Shown piece by piece: positions 46,604-57,147 of a stretch of 64,000 nt of DNA (position 1 is its first letter; each line of letters opens with the position of its first letter). The DNA comes from Aedes albopictus. Its lineage: Eukaryota; Arthropoda; Insecta; Diptera; Culicidae. The stretch is from assembly GCF_035046485.1 (NCBI RefSeq), contig NC_085137.1, forward strand, positions 499,864,536 through 499,928,535, given 5' to 3'. The position numbers and the translations under genes are program-made. The notes under the pieces were generated by a model. It was not told the origin of the DNA, did no database searches, and saw only the letters and a program-made list of their open reading frames with translations.

Positions 46604-46885
46604 TAATACTCACGCTTTTTGCACCATTTCATTGCAGAAACGGAGAATTGACCTTCTCTTCATACAAAAATTGAGCTCATTACTACAAATATAGTACTAC
46701 ACCGAACGTGCCCCATTCTTCAGTAACTCAGCAGAAAAGTATCATCGTAATCACTGCGAGTGAGCATATAGGATGATACTTTTTCATGCGAATATTCGCT
46801 TTGGTGGCAGAGAATTATCGCTTTGAAATTTCGAGCCACATATTCAATATGGCTGCCGAAGCTGATGATGCCGTAAAAAGCCGTA

Positions 46886-48271
46886 ACCCTCAAATGGATA
46901 CCTGGGGTTCATTGGACCCCAGAACCACTTTGAAGTTATCGCAAACAAGTTTGGATTGACATATCGGCCCCATTTTTACAGTACATACCTTCAAACTACA
47001 CCGCGATGAGTTATTTGTGCAAAAATACCAATAGTTTCATGATATACTATGGATTATTCTCGATGTCAAAGTTGAACCGGGTGATTTTGTACCCCTGGGG
47101 TCCATTGGACCCCCCACGGCACAAATAATTGTATCTTATGAACATGATTCCCTAGAATAATGCTATCTTCGACAAAATTGTTCTGCAAACCAAGGGCAAT
47201 CTTATGATAAAAATTGAAGAGAAATTAGCCCAGTAGATGGCGCTAGAGTGTATTCTAATTAGGTATTGAAAGCTTGAAAATCTTGATATTCAAAATGCAT
47301 AGAACGTTCGAATTTTCAGCAAAAGTGTACATCAAAATCAATTTGATAATAAAAATTATGCTAATGTTTTTCTGCAAGCTGGCGCTAATAGATACATATT
47401 TGCTCAGCATCCTAGACAACCTGAACGACAAACGTCCTCAAAAAGTAAACTTCTTTCGAGGTGAATGTCATGATGCAATATAATGACCTATATTACCTAA
47501 TAGTAGAGCTCCCAATCAGATGGCTCATCAACTGCGAATTATTAACCTACCGAACAACTCCAAAAACACCATCTTCGTAAGTAATCAAGATCCTGAGATA
47601 TATGAGATATAATATTTGTATGTTCACTAGCGCCGCCTTGTGGTGACGTATCAAATCAAACGGTTCATCATCTGTAAGCCCTTGCCCAAGCAAACAATTA
47701 TGCCGAAGACACCAACTCTACTAGTAGTCAGAAACTAGCGATATATGAGATGTTAATTTCTTCAGTGTTACATCTGTTCGTCTGTGATGTCTCTTTTGGT
47801 TCATTCAAATAAAACGTAACGCCAAATTTGAAAATTTTAGATCGCCTCTCTACCCCTACGTAACAACTTTTGTATGGAAAATTTAGATATTTTGTTTAAA
47901 GCGTAACCCCCCCCCCTCCTTCCCGATCCTCCGTAATATTTGAATGGCCCCTTTTGAGCCGCTGGACATATATGTCTACCCATCTACAAAAGTGCGATTT
48001 ACCCTATTGTTTTGAACGTCTTGTCCGTTTGCTAGGTACGTTTCATTTCATTGATTGGGAGCATTTTGGAATGCTCTCTAGCGCCACGTAGCGATCATTT
48101 CCTATACTAAATTGTTTACCACTAGACAGTCCTTGACATACCTAACATCTTTGCTGAAAACATCACCCTTTTAAAAAGTAAGGATCACGAGCTATACGAG
48201 AATATATGTTGGGGTCCAATGGACCCCAGGGTCCCAAAACGGACCTTCATTTAAGGTATCTATTTGAGGGT
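46886..48271. mobile_element. 1386-bp TIR element with GGGGTCC palindromes
   Basis: Ends ACCCTCAAAT-GATACCT / AGGTATC-ATTTGAGGGT; TA at 46884-46885 and 48272-48273, inside repeat R1. A 17-base palindrome GGGGTCCATTGGACCCC occurs near both ends and internally (46904, 47097, 48211). No transposase frame. Confidence 0.82.
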
Positions 48272-48450
48272 TAACTTCATAAGAAGCTTGAAGCTGCTTA
48301 AGATACTACTCTCAACTATATTGGAACTCTAAGTTCTTAGAAATTCATTTCAGTAAACTAGTGTTCAAAAATTTCTTTATAAGTATATTTTCATGAACAG
48401 CAAATTTGAATTTACCAAATTCTAGATTGCAGTGCACATGCAACAAAAAT

Positions 48451-48531
48451 ACATGATGACACCCACCGGATTCGAACCGGGAGCCGTTGCGTGAGAGTGA
48501 GAGTTCTCTACTCTACCCCATCACCACAATT
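48451..48531 (-). tRNA. tRNA-like sequence or SINE head
   Basis: Minus strand GTGGTGATGGGGTAGAGTAG ... CCCGGTTCGAATCCGG. The B box GGTTCGAATCC is canonical; the A-box region is approximate and no clean cloverleaf forms. Probably a SINE or tRNA pseudogene remnant. Confidence 0.5.
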
Positions 48532-48539
48532 TCGAGGAG

Positions 48540-49899
48540 GTACACAGCGAACTCTTGGTTAGTTGGAAAGTCGTGCATAACGGAGCTTTGTCCGACCCCT
48601 TCCGAGTAGTCACTGGTATGAGGCAAGTATATGTACTCTCGCCGCTACTGTTTCTTTTCGTAATCTTACTTTGGTAGCCCTTTACTATGGAGCATCCGAA
48701 CAGATGTGTGCCAAATAAGCGGTCTTCAAATCGGCCTTTTTGTATGACTGATCCTTGGACTGATCTGCATTTTTTTTACAACTTTCGATCCAAAGGGCAA
48801 GCACCAGTTTGTCGTTTCCATAAGAGAATTCGGCATAATTTCATTATAGAAAAACAGTTATCCAGCTACTTCTGCTTCAAGGTAAATGATTGTAATCATA
48901 AAAATAAAATTTAGATGAGCATAAAGTGGGTTACAGCATTTAATAGCAAATTCAACTAGGATAAGTGTTCTAATTATGGCTATAGTACCAATTGTCCGCC
49001 ATAGTTGATTTTCACCCTTTAACGATGTAAATCAACAAGAAAAAAATTGTGAACAACAGATCACGTTCAAAAAAGATGGTTGCACTCATTTAAACTCCAC
49101 ATTGTTCAAAAATTATGGTAGAAATAAATCATTTTCCTTAAAATTTCGGTTTCCTTGCACCCTTTTTCGCCATAGTGTACCAGTTATGATTAAACCCATA
49201 AGGAATGCATTCATCTAGTGCGATAAGGAACCGAAGTTATAAAATGTATCCATAACTGGTACAGAGTTCCTATTATTGGCACACGCTGTAATAAATACTA
49301 AAAGTAGTTTTGGTTTCGTTTCTATATTTTTTCTGAAAAGTTTGGAAACTAAGCTATCTTTTAACATATTGATGACATTCATTGGTCTTCTCGTTATTTT
49401 CGTACAAATAGTTTTCCTTAGGTAGTGCCATAATTGGTACAGGTACCCTATATACCCCAGCCCTTTTTTCCCTATCTACTTGCTGAGTTCTGAGAAACAG
49501 ACGAACATTTTTTTATTATTTTCTACAATAAATTAACCTGATGAAAATTTTAATAACTATACTGACAATTTTTCTGTCTTTCATTATTTGAGATGACGAT
49601 CGAACCTGCACAGTTTTGAACCACATATGATGATTGCGTCACCGTCTTCGACTGAGCGTCATATGGTATTTACGTTTTACCTAGTCCGCGTTTTGCAATC
49701 AACTGAAATGCTCTTTCGTACGCGTTTGGCCATGTCCTATCTGTCTGTGTACATATAGAATAAGAATTGGTTAGGTTAGAGAGAAATTTTGGGAAAGTAT
49801 GGAAGGTGATAGAGGATAGTGAGTTTGCTACTGAAACCAAGCTGAAGTTGCAATATTTATGATGGAGAGGAAGTCCGCGCTTGGACTTGGATAACTTAC
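48540..49899. other. Lipase intron 2, 5' part
   Basis: No gene. Between 48970 and 49445 the motif CCATAA-TGGTAC recurs in several forms (48975, 49184, 49251, 49427), suggesting a decayed repeat. Confidence 0.4.
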
Positions 49900-50029
49900 A
49901 TGGCAACCACGGTAGATTGATGTTGTCCATCCGGGCCCAGCTCAGGGCATCGAGCGGACCGGCGCTACTGGGATCGATCGAGTAGATGGTGCTTATAACT
50001 AACAATGATGAAGCAAGATAGCCCAACAT
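49900..50029 (-). CDS. Lipase first coding exon (signal peptide)
   Basis: ATG at 50029 within an exon that begins at 50042 after acceptor CAATCTTTCAG. It encodes MLGYLASSLLVISTIYSI, a hydrophobic signal peptide, then DPSSAGPLDALSWARMDNINLPWLP and one base before the GTAAGT donor at 49899. T+AT makes Tyr with the catalytic exon, in frame. A further noncoding 5' exon must lie upstream because the exon starts at a splice acceptor. Confidence 0.85.
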
Positions 50030-50042
50030 CGTTGCGGCGTGT

Positions 50043-51319
50043 CTGAAAGATTGCAAACAAACGAAAAACGGTCACGATATTGGTTAACCCAGCGAGAACA
50101 CTATAACTTAATTAGTGGTGAATACGGGTGGCAGAAAAAATTAGCAGCGATTCGACAAGGTGAACAATTCGCGAACCTTCATACACGTTTAGGTCTCTAC
50201 GGGCCATCATAGTATCCGGTGGTGGTGCATCTATTAGGCTAGGTAGTGGAGTGAGCTGACGGTACTAATCATCGGCTCTGTTTGATGGGTATGTTGAAAA
50301 AATGGAGGAAAAGAAATTTCATAATTGAGCAAATGCTATTGATAGCAGCAGCAGCGTATACAGGTCTCTTGTACTAGCTACACACCGCGGGCCACTACCG
50401 GCCATGGTGATGGTCAAGCCGTTTAACTCTGTGTTCACATTACAGCACAGCGTTAAGGTATGCCACTGCATCGAGATCCGGGGTTGCTTCGAAGCGGTAT
50501 GTCTTGTCGATTATTTACCACCTTACATGCATGCGCGTACTTAGCGCAATGTCAGGTTTAAGTAGTGTTGGACTGCTGGAAATGGGAAAGGAAGTGATGA
50601 CTATCGACGCAATAGCCGGAGTGTTATAAAGTGATTAGAGAGAGAGAGAGAAAAAAATCGTTGATGGCACACTTCCAGTACTGGTCTCCTTCCTGAATGC
50701 AGTTGGTGGATTACGTGTATGGAGATAATGTTGTGCAATTTAAAAGTTTAATTGATCGGCTTAGATTTTGTACAAGTATAATATATTTTACGGATGCAAG
50801 TCCTAAAACATACCTAGTCCCTTTCATATGGGTTGAAAGAGATTGGTGTGAAACTCACATGGCCACATACTAGCAGCTGACTTAAAAAAATATTTGATTT
50901 AAATTTTTCGAGTTTTGAATTCTAAAATGACTTTGGATCGCTGTTAACTGGAACGTGGGATCTTCTATTGTTTATGGATTTATATCTGGATATTATCAGT
51001 CACGTTATTTTTCGTATAAATATATTTTCATGCATATATTTTCGCGATGAATAATTTTATAAATACAAAGTAGCTTTGTTACTTGATTTTATTTATTACT
51101 AGTATTAGGGGAAGGTGGGGTAATATGCACCCCCTAAGCAAACGTGGCCCTATAACTAAGATTAAGATGATTTTATGGGTGTCACGTTTTGAAAGGTAGT
51201 TTACTTATTTGACTAAGAGACGCCAAGTTTTGGTCCGCGTGATATTAAATTTACCGAATCAAATTAAAAATTAAAAAAAGTGTTACGTTTTGGGTGCTGA
51301 CAAAGTGTTGGGGGCAATA
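50043..51319. other. Lipase 5' intron/upstream sequence
   Basis: No gene recognised; (GA)n at 50637-50650. The lipase promoter and 5' UTR exon are not located. From 51110 a GGGGAAGGTGGGGTAATATGC motif suggests a TIR element start. Confidence 0.4.
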
Positions 51320-51330
51320 CGACCTCTGGC

Positions 51331-51597
51331 TTCTTCTTCTTCTTCTTTCTGGCTCTACGTCCCCACAGGGACTTGGCCTGCCTCGCTTCAACTTAGTGTT
51401 CTTTGAGCATTTCCACAGTTATTAATTGAAGGGCTTCCTTTGCCTGCCATTGCATGAATTTGTATATTGTGAGGCAAGTACAATGATACACTATGCCCAG
51501 GGAATCGAGAAAATTTTCCCGACCGGAACGGGAATCGAACCCGCCGTCTCCGGATTGGCGATCCATAGCCCTAACCACTAGGCTAACTGGAGACCCC
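51331..51597 (-). mobile_element. tRNA-derived SINE, copy 2
   Basis: Minus-strand copy of the SINE at 12112: GGGTCTCCAGTTAGCC at its 5' end, B box GGTTCGATTCC, and (GAA)n tail. Perfect 11-bp duplication CGACCTCTGGC at 51320-51330 and 51598-51608. Confidence 0.9.
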
Positions 51598-51754
51598 CGA
51601 CCTCTGGCATAACCCGCTTTAAAATCTAATGAAATACCAGGCGGCTCCATCTTACTACTTGGCAACAAATGGAAGGTGTAGGAGGCGGATGGTAGTTAAC
51701 CCAAGTAACAATCAGCATGCCTTGAAGATTTGTTCATGTTCAAAGGCATTCGTT

Positions 51755-51838
51755 TGGGTCAAACGTGCCTCTGGAGTCGACCTACTGAATGGTCGGTTTC
51801 ATGCAAAATAGCTGTAGATGGATAAATAATAATAATAA
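51755..51838 (+). mobile_element. Non-LTR 3' end remnant
   Basis: ACGTGCCTCTGGAGTCGACC is shared with 7848-7870. It ends in GATAAATAATAATAATAA, a typical LINE tail. No coding part remains. Confidence 0.45.
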
Positions 51839-52060
51839 ACATAATTTGATCATTTAGCGCCCAGCAATTTGATTATAGACTAGAAGACTTGAATGCCCAG
51901 TGGTCTATTCACAGATTAGTAAGTTTTGCTAATGCCGTGAAAAATGAAGCATGCTGCACCGTCTTTCATTATCCTCTGTTTTTTCATTCAGGAGAGTTGT
52001 TATCCTATGATGAACTGGTTGGTTTTAGGTTAGCCCGTCAGGCTATTACAATGATTCATA

Positions 52061-52940
52061 CCCAGGTAACCAATAAGCATTTAAATAAGCTGTATTTCAG
52101 CTATAAAACTGCATTATATCTGCTTGCTGCTGTATCATAGCAGTTGGACTGCTGAATTGCTCTGAATTAGCAATTCAAATGCTGCTTAAAATCTGACAGC
52201 TGTTGTATAGCATTTCAAATGCACGATATTTTTTTGGTTAATAAGCATCCTAACTGCTACTTTATTGCCATAAAACTGCTAAGAGAGATGAGCGAAGCTA
52301 AAACTGTTACACATTTCAACTTTTCAATTCATGTACCACGACTATAGGATCCATTACCATTCAGATGTCCTATCATTTACTGGTAGCAATAATGTAAATC
52401 AATGAGAGAACAAATATTTTTCAAATAAATCGCATGGAATAAGAAACCAATTATGTCATCGTGTATTATGTGGATGCTTTAATTATCAGCACTTGTCCGA
52501 GCCGTTGTGCCGGTGTGGTACTCAAGCCTTTAATAGATCAAAAAATCAACGCACATAATCTGATCGTATATAGCTCATCCTGTAGCGCGGCTCAGCATCA
52601 TCATCTGCCAGAGGATTGTGGGATCGAATCCCAATTTCAGCGGGAACAGCAAAAAACAACTGCAAAAATAAACAACAGCCCCAATGTCGCACAGGAGAGT
52701 GGGAGTAAAAATAGAAAGGGAAGAATATGAAGCGACTGAAATGCGCAGGGGAAAATATTTTTGATAATGATCGATTTTTTTGGGAATAGGAAAGATAAGC
52801 ATAATCCGTATATTAGGCCAAAACCTGCTTTAAACTAGCACTTATGGCGCATATACGGCATATTAGCATTTAATGACCTGCAGTAAAGGCGCATATAGTG
52901 CTAAATAAATGCAATTTTAACTGCTTATTGGTTACCTGGG
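52061..52940. mobile_element. 880-bp TIR element with tRNA-like core
   Basis: Ends CCCAGGTAACCAATAAGCA / TGCTTATTGGTTACCTGGG, with TA at 52059-52060 and 52941-52942. Contains a pol III-like region (see 52571-52640). A truncated relative lies at 42157. Confidence 0.82.
52571..52640 (+). tRNA. tRNA-like core of the 880-bp element
   Basis: TAGCTCATCCTGTAGCGCGG resembles an A-box region, and GGGATCGAATCCC at 52620-52632 is a B box in a perfect T-arm-like hairpin. Spacing is about 45 bases. No acceptor stem pairing is visible, so it is not a functional tRNA. Confidence 0.45.
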
Positions 52941-52942
52941 TA

Positions 52943-53645
52943 GTGTTGCCGATGGAGAATTTAACTGGAGTTCTTCCAGCAGATGGAGCACACTGGTGGT
53001 TGCTTGAATCTGCTAAAACTAGAATAGTTTGTTTTATTTTATTGTTCATTTTTCATTTTAAAACACTTACAATTCTGCACCACTTGACAACAATAATTAT
53101 CGGCTTCTGTTCAACCCGGATCTAATTTCCTTTTATTGCAAATTCTAACAAACTTACTGTCATCGACTAGTAATCAACGCACTTGATACTATCGCTACTT
53201 CCTACTCGTTCTATTTGTATCACCTACAGTGAAGCTAATAGCATATGACCCTCTCACTGTTTGCGCGAGAGTAAAATGACTGATTTTCGCCGCAACACAT
53301 AGAAATTTTGAACTTGTGTATCTCGAGAACAGAACTACATAAGTTCTGGAACATTTACCATTCTCAATTGAGTCATAAAGGCCTCAGGTCCATAAAAACA
53401 CAGCTGTAAATTACGTGAGCCTTGAAATACGAGGATAATCTTTGTCGCTGTACAAGATAGCGGTGTGTGGTGGCAGAGGATGAGCCACTTGTTCACTACG
53501 CTCTACAGTTGCCAAAGCCAGAAGGATACGGTGAGCAGGATATACTAGTAGAATGCCGAATATAAACTTATTTTGAATAGAAATTACTAGAATGATGCAT
53601 ATTGGAGTGCCTCAAAACTGTTAAAAACTATTCATTTATAAACTA
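52943..53645. other. Intergenic or intron sequence, no feature
   Basis: No supported gene; short frames only. Confidence 0.4.
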
Positions 53646-54408
53646 AAAGATGGTACGGTCAAATTTTGGTCACACATTTTTTTTTATAACTTTAGACTGC
53701 GTACACCAAAATAGCTGATTTTTGGACCAGTAATGGTACATTGTATGCAGTTTATACCATAAAATTTTCATCAAAATCGGTTTAGTATTTGCGGAGATAT
53801 TGTTGAATCCTGAGATCGGCAATTTTAAAGTTTTGTACAAAGAGGATTTAAAAATAAGAACAAATTTTTACTGTTTTATTTATATAACCAGAAAAAGTTA
53901 ACCGATTTTAACGAACAATTTTCTGTTCGTAAAGTATGCATGTCAAAATGTTTTGTTAATATTTCATTCTATATTATCTAGCCGTTACAAAGTTATATTT
54001 TTTTAAGTGGCACCTGGTCAGTTTTTTCATATTCAAACTGCTACAACTTTGAGAGTATTCATACAAAATGGCTCAAAATTTAACTAAGAACATATTTTTA
54101 TAATAGTATTGTACTGTAAAATTTTTCATAAGAATCGAAGCAGTATTGGTATTTCTATAATCAAAATTGTGCTTTACTGTCCTTGAATTGCCGAAAATTT
54201 ACTATGGAGCGCTTCGTACAATATTTTAAAAAGGCAGGTCGTTGGTTTTATCTATACATCAACCAATACTTAATGGACTTTGATGAAAATTTTATGGTAT
54301 AAGCTACATATAATGTACCATTACTGGTCCAAAAATAAGCTGTTTTGGTGTACGAAATTTAAAGTTATGAAAAAAATTGTGTGACCAAAATTTGACCGTA
54401 CCACCCTT
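53646..54408. mobile_element. Fold-back TIR element, TA target
   Basis: Left AAAGATGGTACGGTCAAATTTTGG and right inverse ending CCGTACCACCCTT, with arms of about 150 bp. TA at 53644-53645 and 54409-54410. Noncoding. Confidence 0.82.
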
Positions 54409-54708
54409 TAATAGTAAATTTTTTTTAGTTATTACTAATGTTAACCCTTTCTGGAACATTTCGAACTGTAAATATTTTGTCAGGAGAATATCAACTATTC
54501 CTTGCATCATGATCAGTCATTCAAAACAGATTTACAAAGCTCATAGAAATGAAGTAGCTGCGCAAAAAAAAAAATAGAAAAATATTTTTTCAACGTTTCA
54601 CGTGCATATGCCCCACTGTGTATTAAAACGAAAATTTCACCGTAGATTTCCGTTTAAATGACTACAATATGTTTTTTTTTATGGGGTTGAGGTACTCCAG
54701 TAAAAATC

Positions 54709-54813
54709 TTTTTTTTTTATCTGTATTAACGAGATTTTTAGCCCTGGGCTAGTTCATCTCGGGACCAACGCTTTACTTCCCTTCCGAAGGAAGAACCCAC
54801 ATTTTGTGAGTTT
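54709..54813 (-). mobile_element. Micro-insertion: 105-bp non-LTR 3' end
   Basis: Poly-T, ATCTGTATTAACGAGAT, then AGCCCTGGGCT within GAGAT...ATCTC, and 45 further bases. Flanked by GTAAAAATC (54700-54708 and 54814-54822). Same 3' stem-loop as at 11488 and 38061. Confidence 0.72.
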
Positions 54814-54822
54814 GTAAAAATC

Positions 54823-56976
54823 AGACATCTACTGTGATTGTAGCATGATTCGGGCGTTAATAGGTTAAATCTTCTCGTGGCTTAGATCATTATCAACTCT
54901 TGACAAACATCGTTACCACCACTTTTCACAATATTTACATTTCCAGCTGTTTATTATGACACCCTGATTTATGTCCCCTGCTTTGGACTTCGCGGAACAA
55001 ATGAGAATGTAAACAAGTTTGTCATGACCCGTTCGTGCTCAGAGCTCTTTTGCATAGACGTACCGACTCAATGAGTATTCTACACATCATCCCTCCTGCG
55101 CTCAGACTGCCGTTAAACCACCAGCAGGACCACGACTCGTGGACGATTAGCTTCGGTCAACAAGCCCCCAACCAGGTCGCGATAACTGTTGGTTGGTTGG
55201 TTGGTAGGTGGTAGCGAACGACTAAAAGCGTGCCAACTATGAGTTACAACATCAATTTAACTTTCGTTTGCTGTTGTTTGCTTTCTAGATCTAGCGAGCT
55301 ATGCAAATTTGCTGTCCCACGGTTTGTTATGACTCGACAGCACATTATTGTAGGTAAGACTCGCCTTCTGGGAGTTGGTTCAGCGTTGTTTGATAATTTT
55401 ATGTAACTAGGTGGGTAATGTCAGTAAGGAGTCGAAGAACGGTAGAACCATAGCTTAGGAGTGTGACAGTGTTACGTGTTTTTAGTACCATTGTGACGAT
55501 GAACCATCAAGTGATTTCAATGAGCAAACAGACAACGAACTCCTAAGTGCATCATTGTTGTTCCCCAAGAGATTCTCAGTTGCGTAAAAATTTCTATACT
55601 TTTGAAGCTCACAAAAATAAAAATGGCAAGAAATGGTGAAGAATATTTTTTTGGGTGTACTTGGTCATACATACTGTCTTTGAGGGTACGCCATAAAGTC
55701 TATGGTTCCGACAGAGACCCTCTAAAGCACTTCTGAAGCCCCCTGAAGCACCCTTGAACCTCCCAGAGACTCCTGAAACGCCTCTGAGACCCCTTGAAAT
55801 TCCCCTGAAACCCCTTGGGACGTCGTAGTATCCTTCTGAAGTCCTCTGAGAGCCCCTGAAACGTCCCTGAATCTCCAGGATACGTCCCTAAGACCTTCAT
55901 GTACCCCTCGAAACCCACTGTGAGTACAAAGCAAAGCAAAGCAAAAATAACCGTACACATCGTAGTTGCTACTCCGTGATTGACCAGAACAATTGAAGTT
56001 GCACTGAGATCCAATGAATGGTGCTTGGGACTAGCTACACACTCACAATGTGCACAACTCGAGAGTTCAATATTTTAAAGTCAATAACGGCGCCGGCCAC
56101 GTCCTTACGGTCATCGGGAACGGGGAAGGAATGTTAGTTCGACAACCGTTGTTACTAGAAACCGTGGAATCCACAGCATCCCCACATTTGTCTCGGGATG
56201 GAGTATTTGTTAGTAGGGTAGGGCAAGGTGTGGATCTTGGAGCCACCTTTGGTAGGTGATATGATACACTAGTTATATGAAAATACACGACACGCTTTTC
56301 ATCCCGCTTATGATTTATTTGGTCGCGATAGCAAGGGTAATGCACATACGTCAACAATCGTTCTATATTAAACGCGTCACCGCATTGATCGCTTACACAA
56401 CCGCAAAAACCGACTTTCCCACGACAGTTATCGCGCGCTTCTGATTTCGTATTTAACATTCGCGTCCCCATCTCCCTTCCGAGAACACCGACCGACTTAC
56501 GAAAATAGTCGCGCGTTTCCCACTGTATTGAACTTAGAGTATACGGAGAATAAACTTTCAAGCTTAGATAGCTATTTTCGAATTATGTATTTTACTAAGA
56601 GTAGTTCCATGTGTTACCTGTGATCCACAGCCATTGAGGTAATTAAACCAATTATTTTAAATTTGCTCAATGATTGTTGTGAATTGTAATCACTTTTTTC
56701 TAACATTTTTATCGCTTCAATATTAGGCCAGAACCAGAGCTACAAGATTAATCTGCAGATATTACAGACTCCAGGAGTCCTCATGAAAACGCATTGGCAA
56801 AATTACCCCAACTTCTTCTAGTATGTAAAGAAAAAAAAAACTCGGAATGATCTCTCCCAGTTCCATGTCATCGGAAGACCGCAACCACTCCCTAACTCTT
56901 TCAATTTTCTGCAATACTGTTTGCTATCAAGTGTGCATCCATTTTTATCCCTTCATGAGGAAGGAGAATGTGCACC
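54823..56976. other. Gene-poor region with a CCTGA-type repeat tract
   Basis: 55715-55925 is a degenerate CCTGAAACGCC-CTGAGACCCC repeat; (GGTT)n at 55190-55205. A 164-codon minus-strand frame (56067-56561) has no recognisable domain. Nothing else supported. Confidence 0.4.
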
Positions 56977-57147
56977 TGCCCCAAACACGTGGCACTTTTC
57001 ACTTTTTCCTTCGAACAATTCAACGCGACCGAGATTTTCATCGCAACTGCCACAAACACGCATCATTTTTCACTTTTTTCTTCGAACGATGCCACCCGAT
57101 CGCGATCCCCATCGCAACTGCCCCAAACACGCGTTATTTTTCCCCCT
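56977..57147. repeat. 71-bp tandem repeat, about 2.4 copies
   Basis: Unit starts TGCCCCAAACACG and includes TTCGAAC-AT and CATCGCAAC; repeats start at 56977, 57048 and 57119 with moderate divergence. Confidence 0.85.

Larger units (their letters stand above)
45955..46714. mobile_element. Fold-back MITE FB, copy F, with two nested MITEs
   Basis: Asymmetric ends AGGACAGATCGGTG and CACCGAACGTGCCCC; AT at 45953-45954 and 46715-46716. Each arm contains a separate TA-flanked insertion. Confidence 0.87.
45850..46885. repeat. Interspersed repeat R1, second copy (interrupted by FB copy F)
   Basis: CATGATGCATCACTAAGC to AAAGCCGTAA matches the repeat split by gypsy at 30.7/36.3 kb. It carries the FB MITE at 45955-46714 and is cut at 46885 by the 1386-bp element. 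Confidence 0.7.

Noticed and set aside
56067..56561. 164-codon minus-strand frame, possibly a gene or a solo LTR
   Set aside because: No recognisable domain or signal, and LTR boundaries with a target duplication could not be found.
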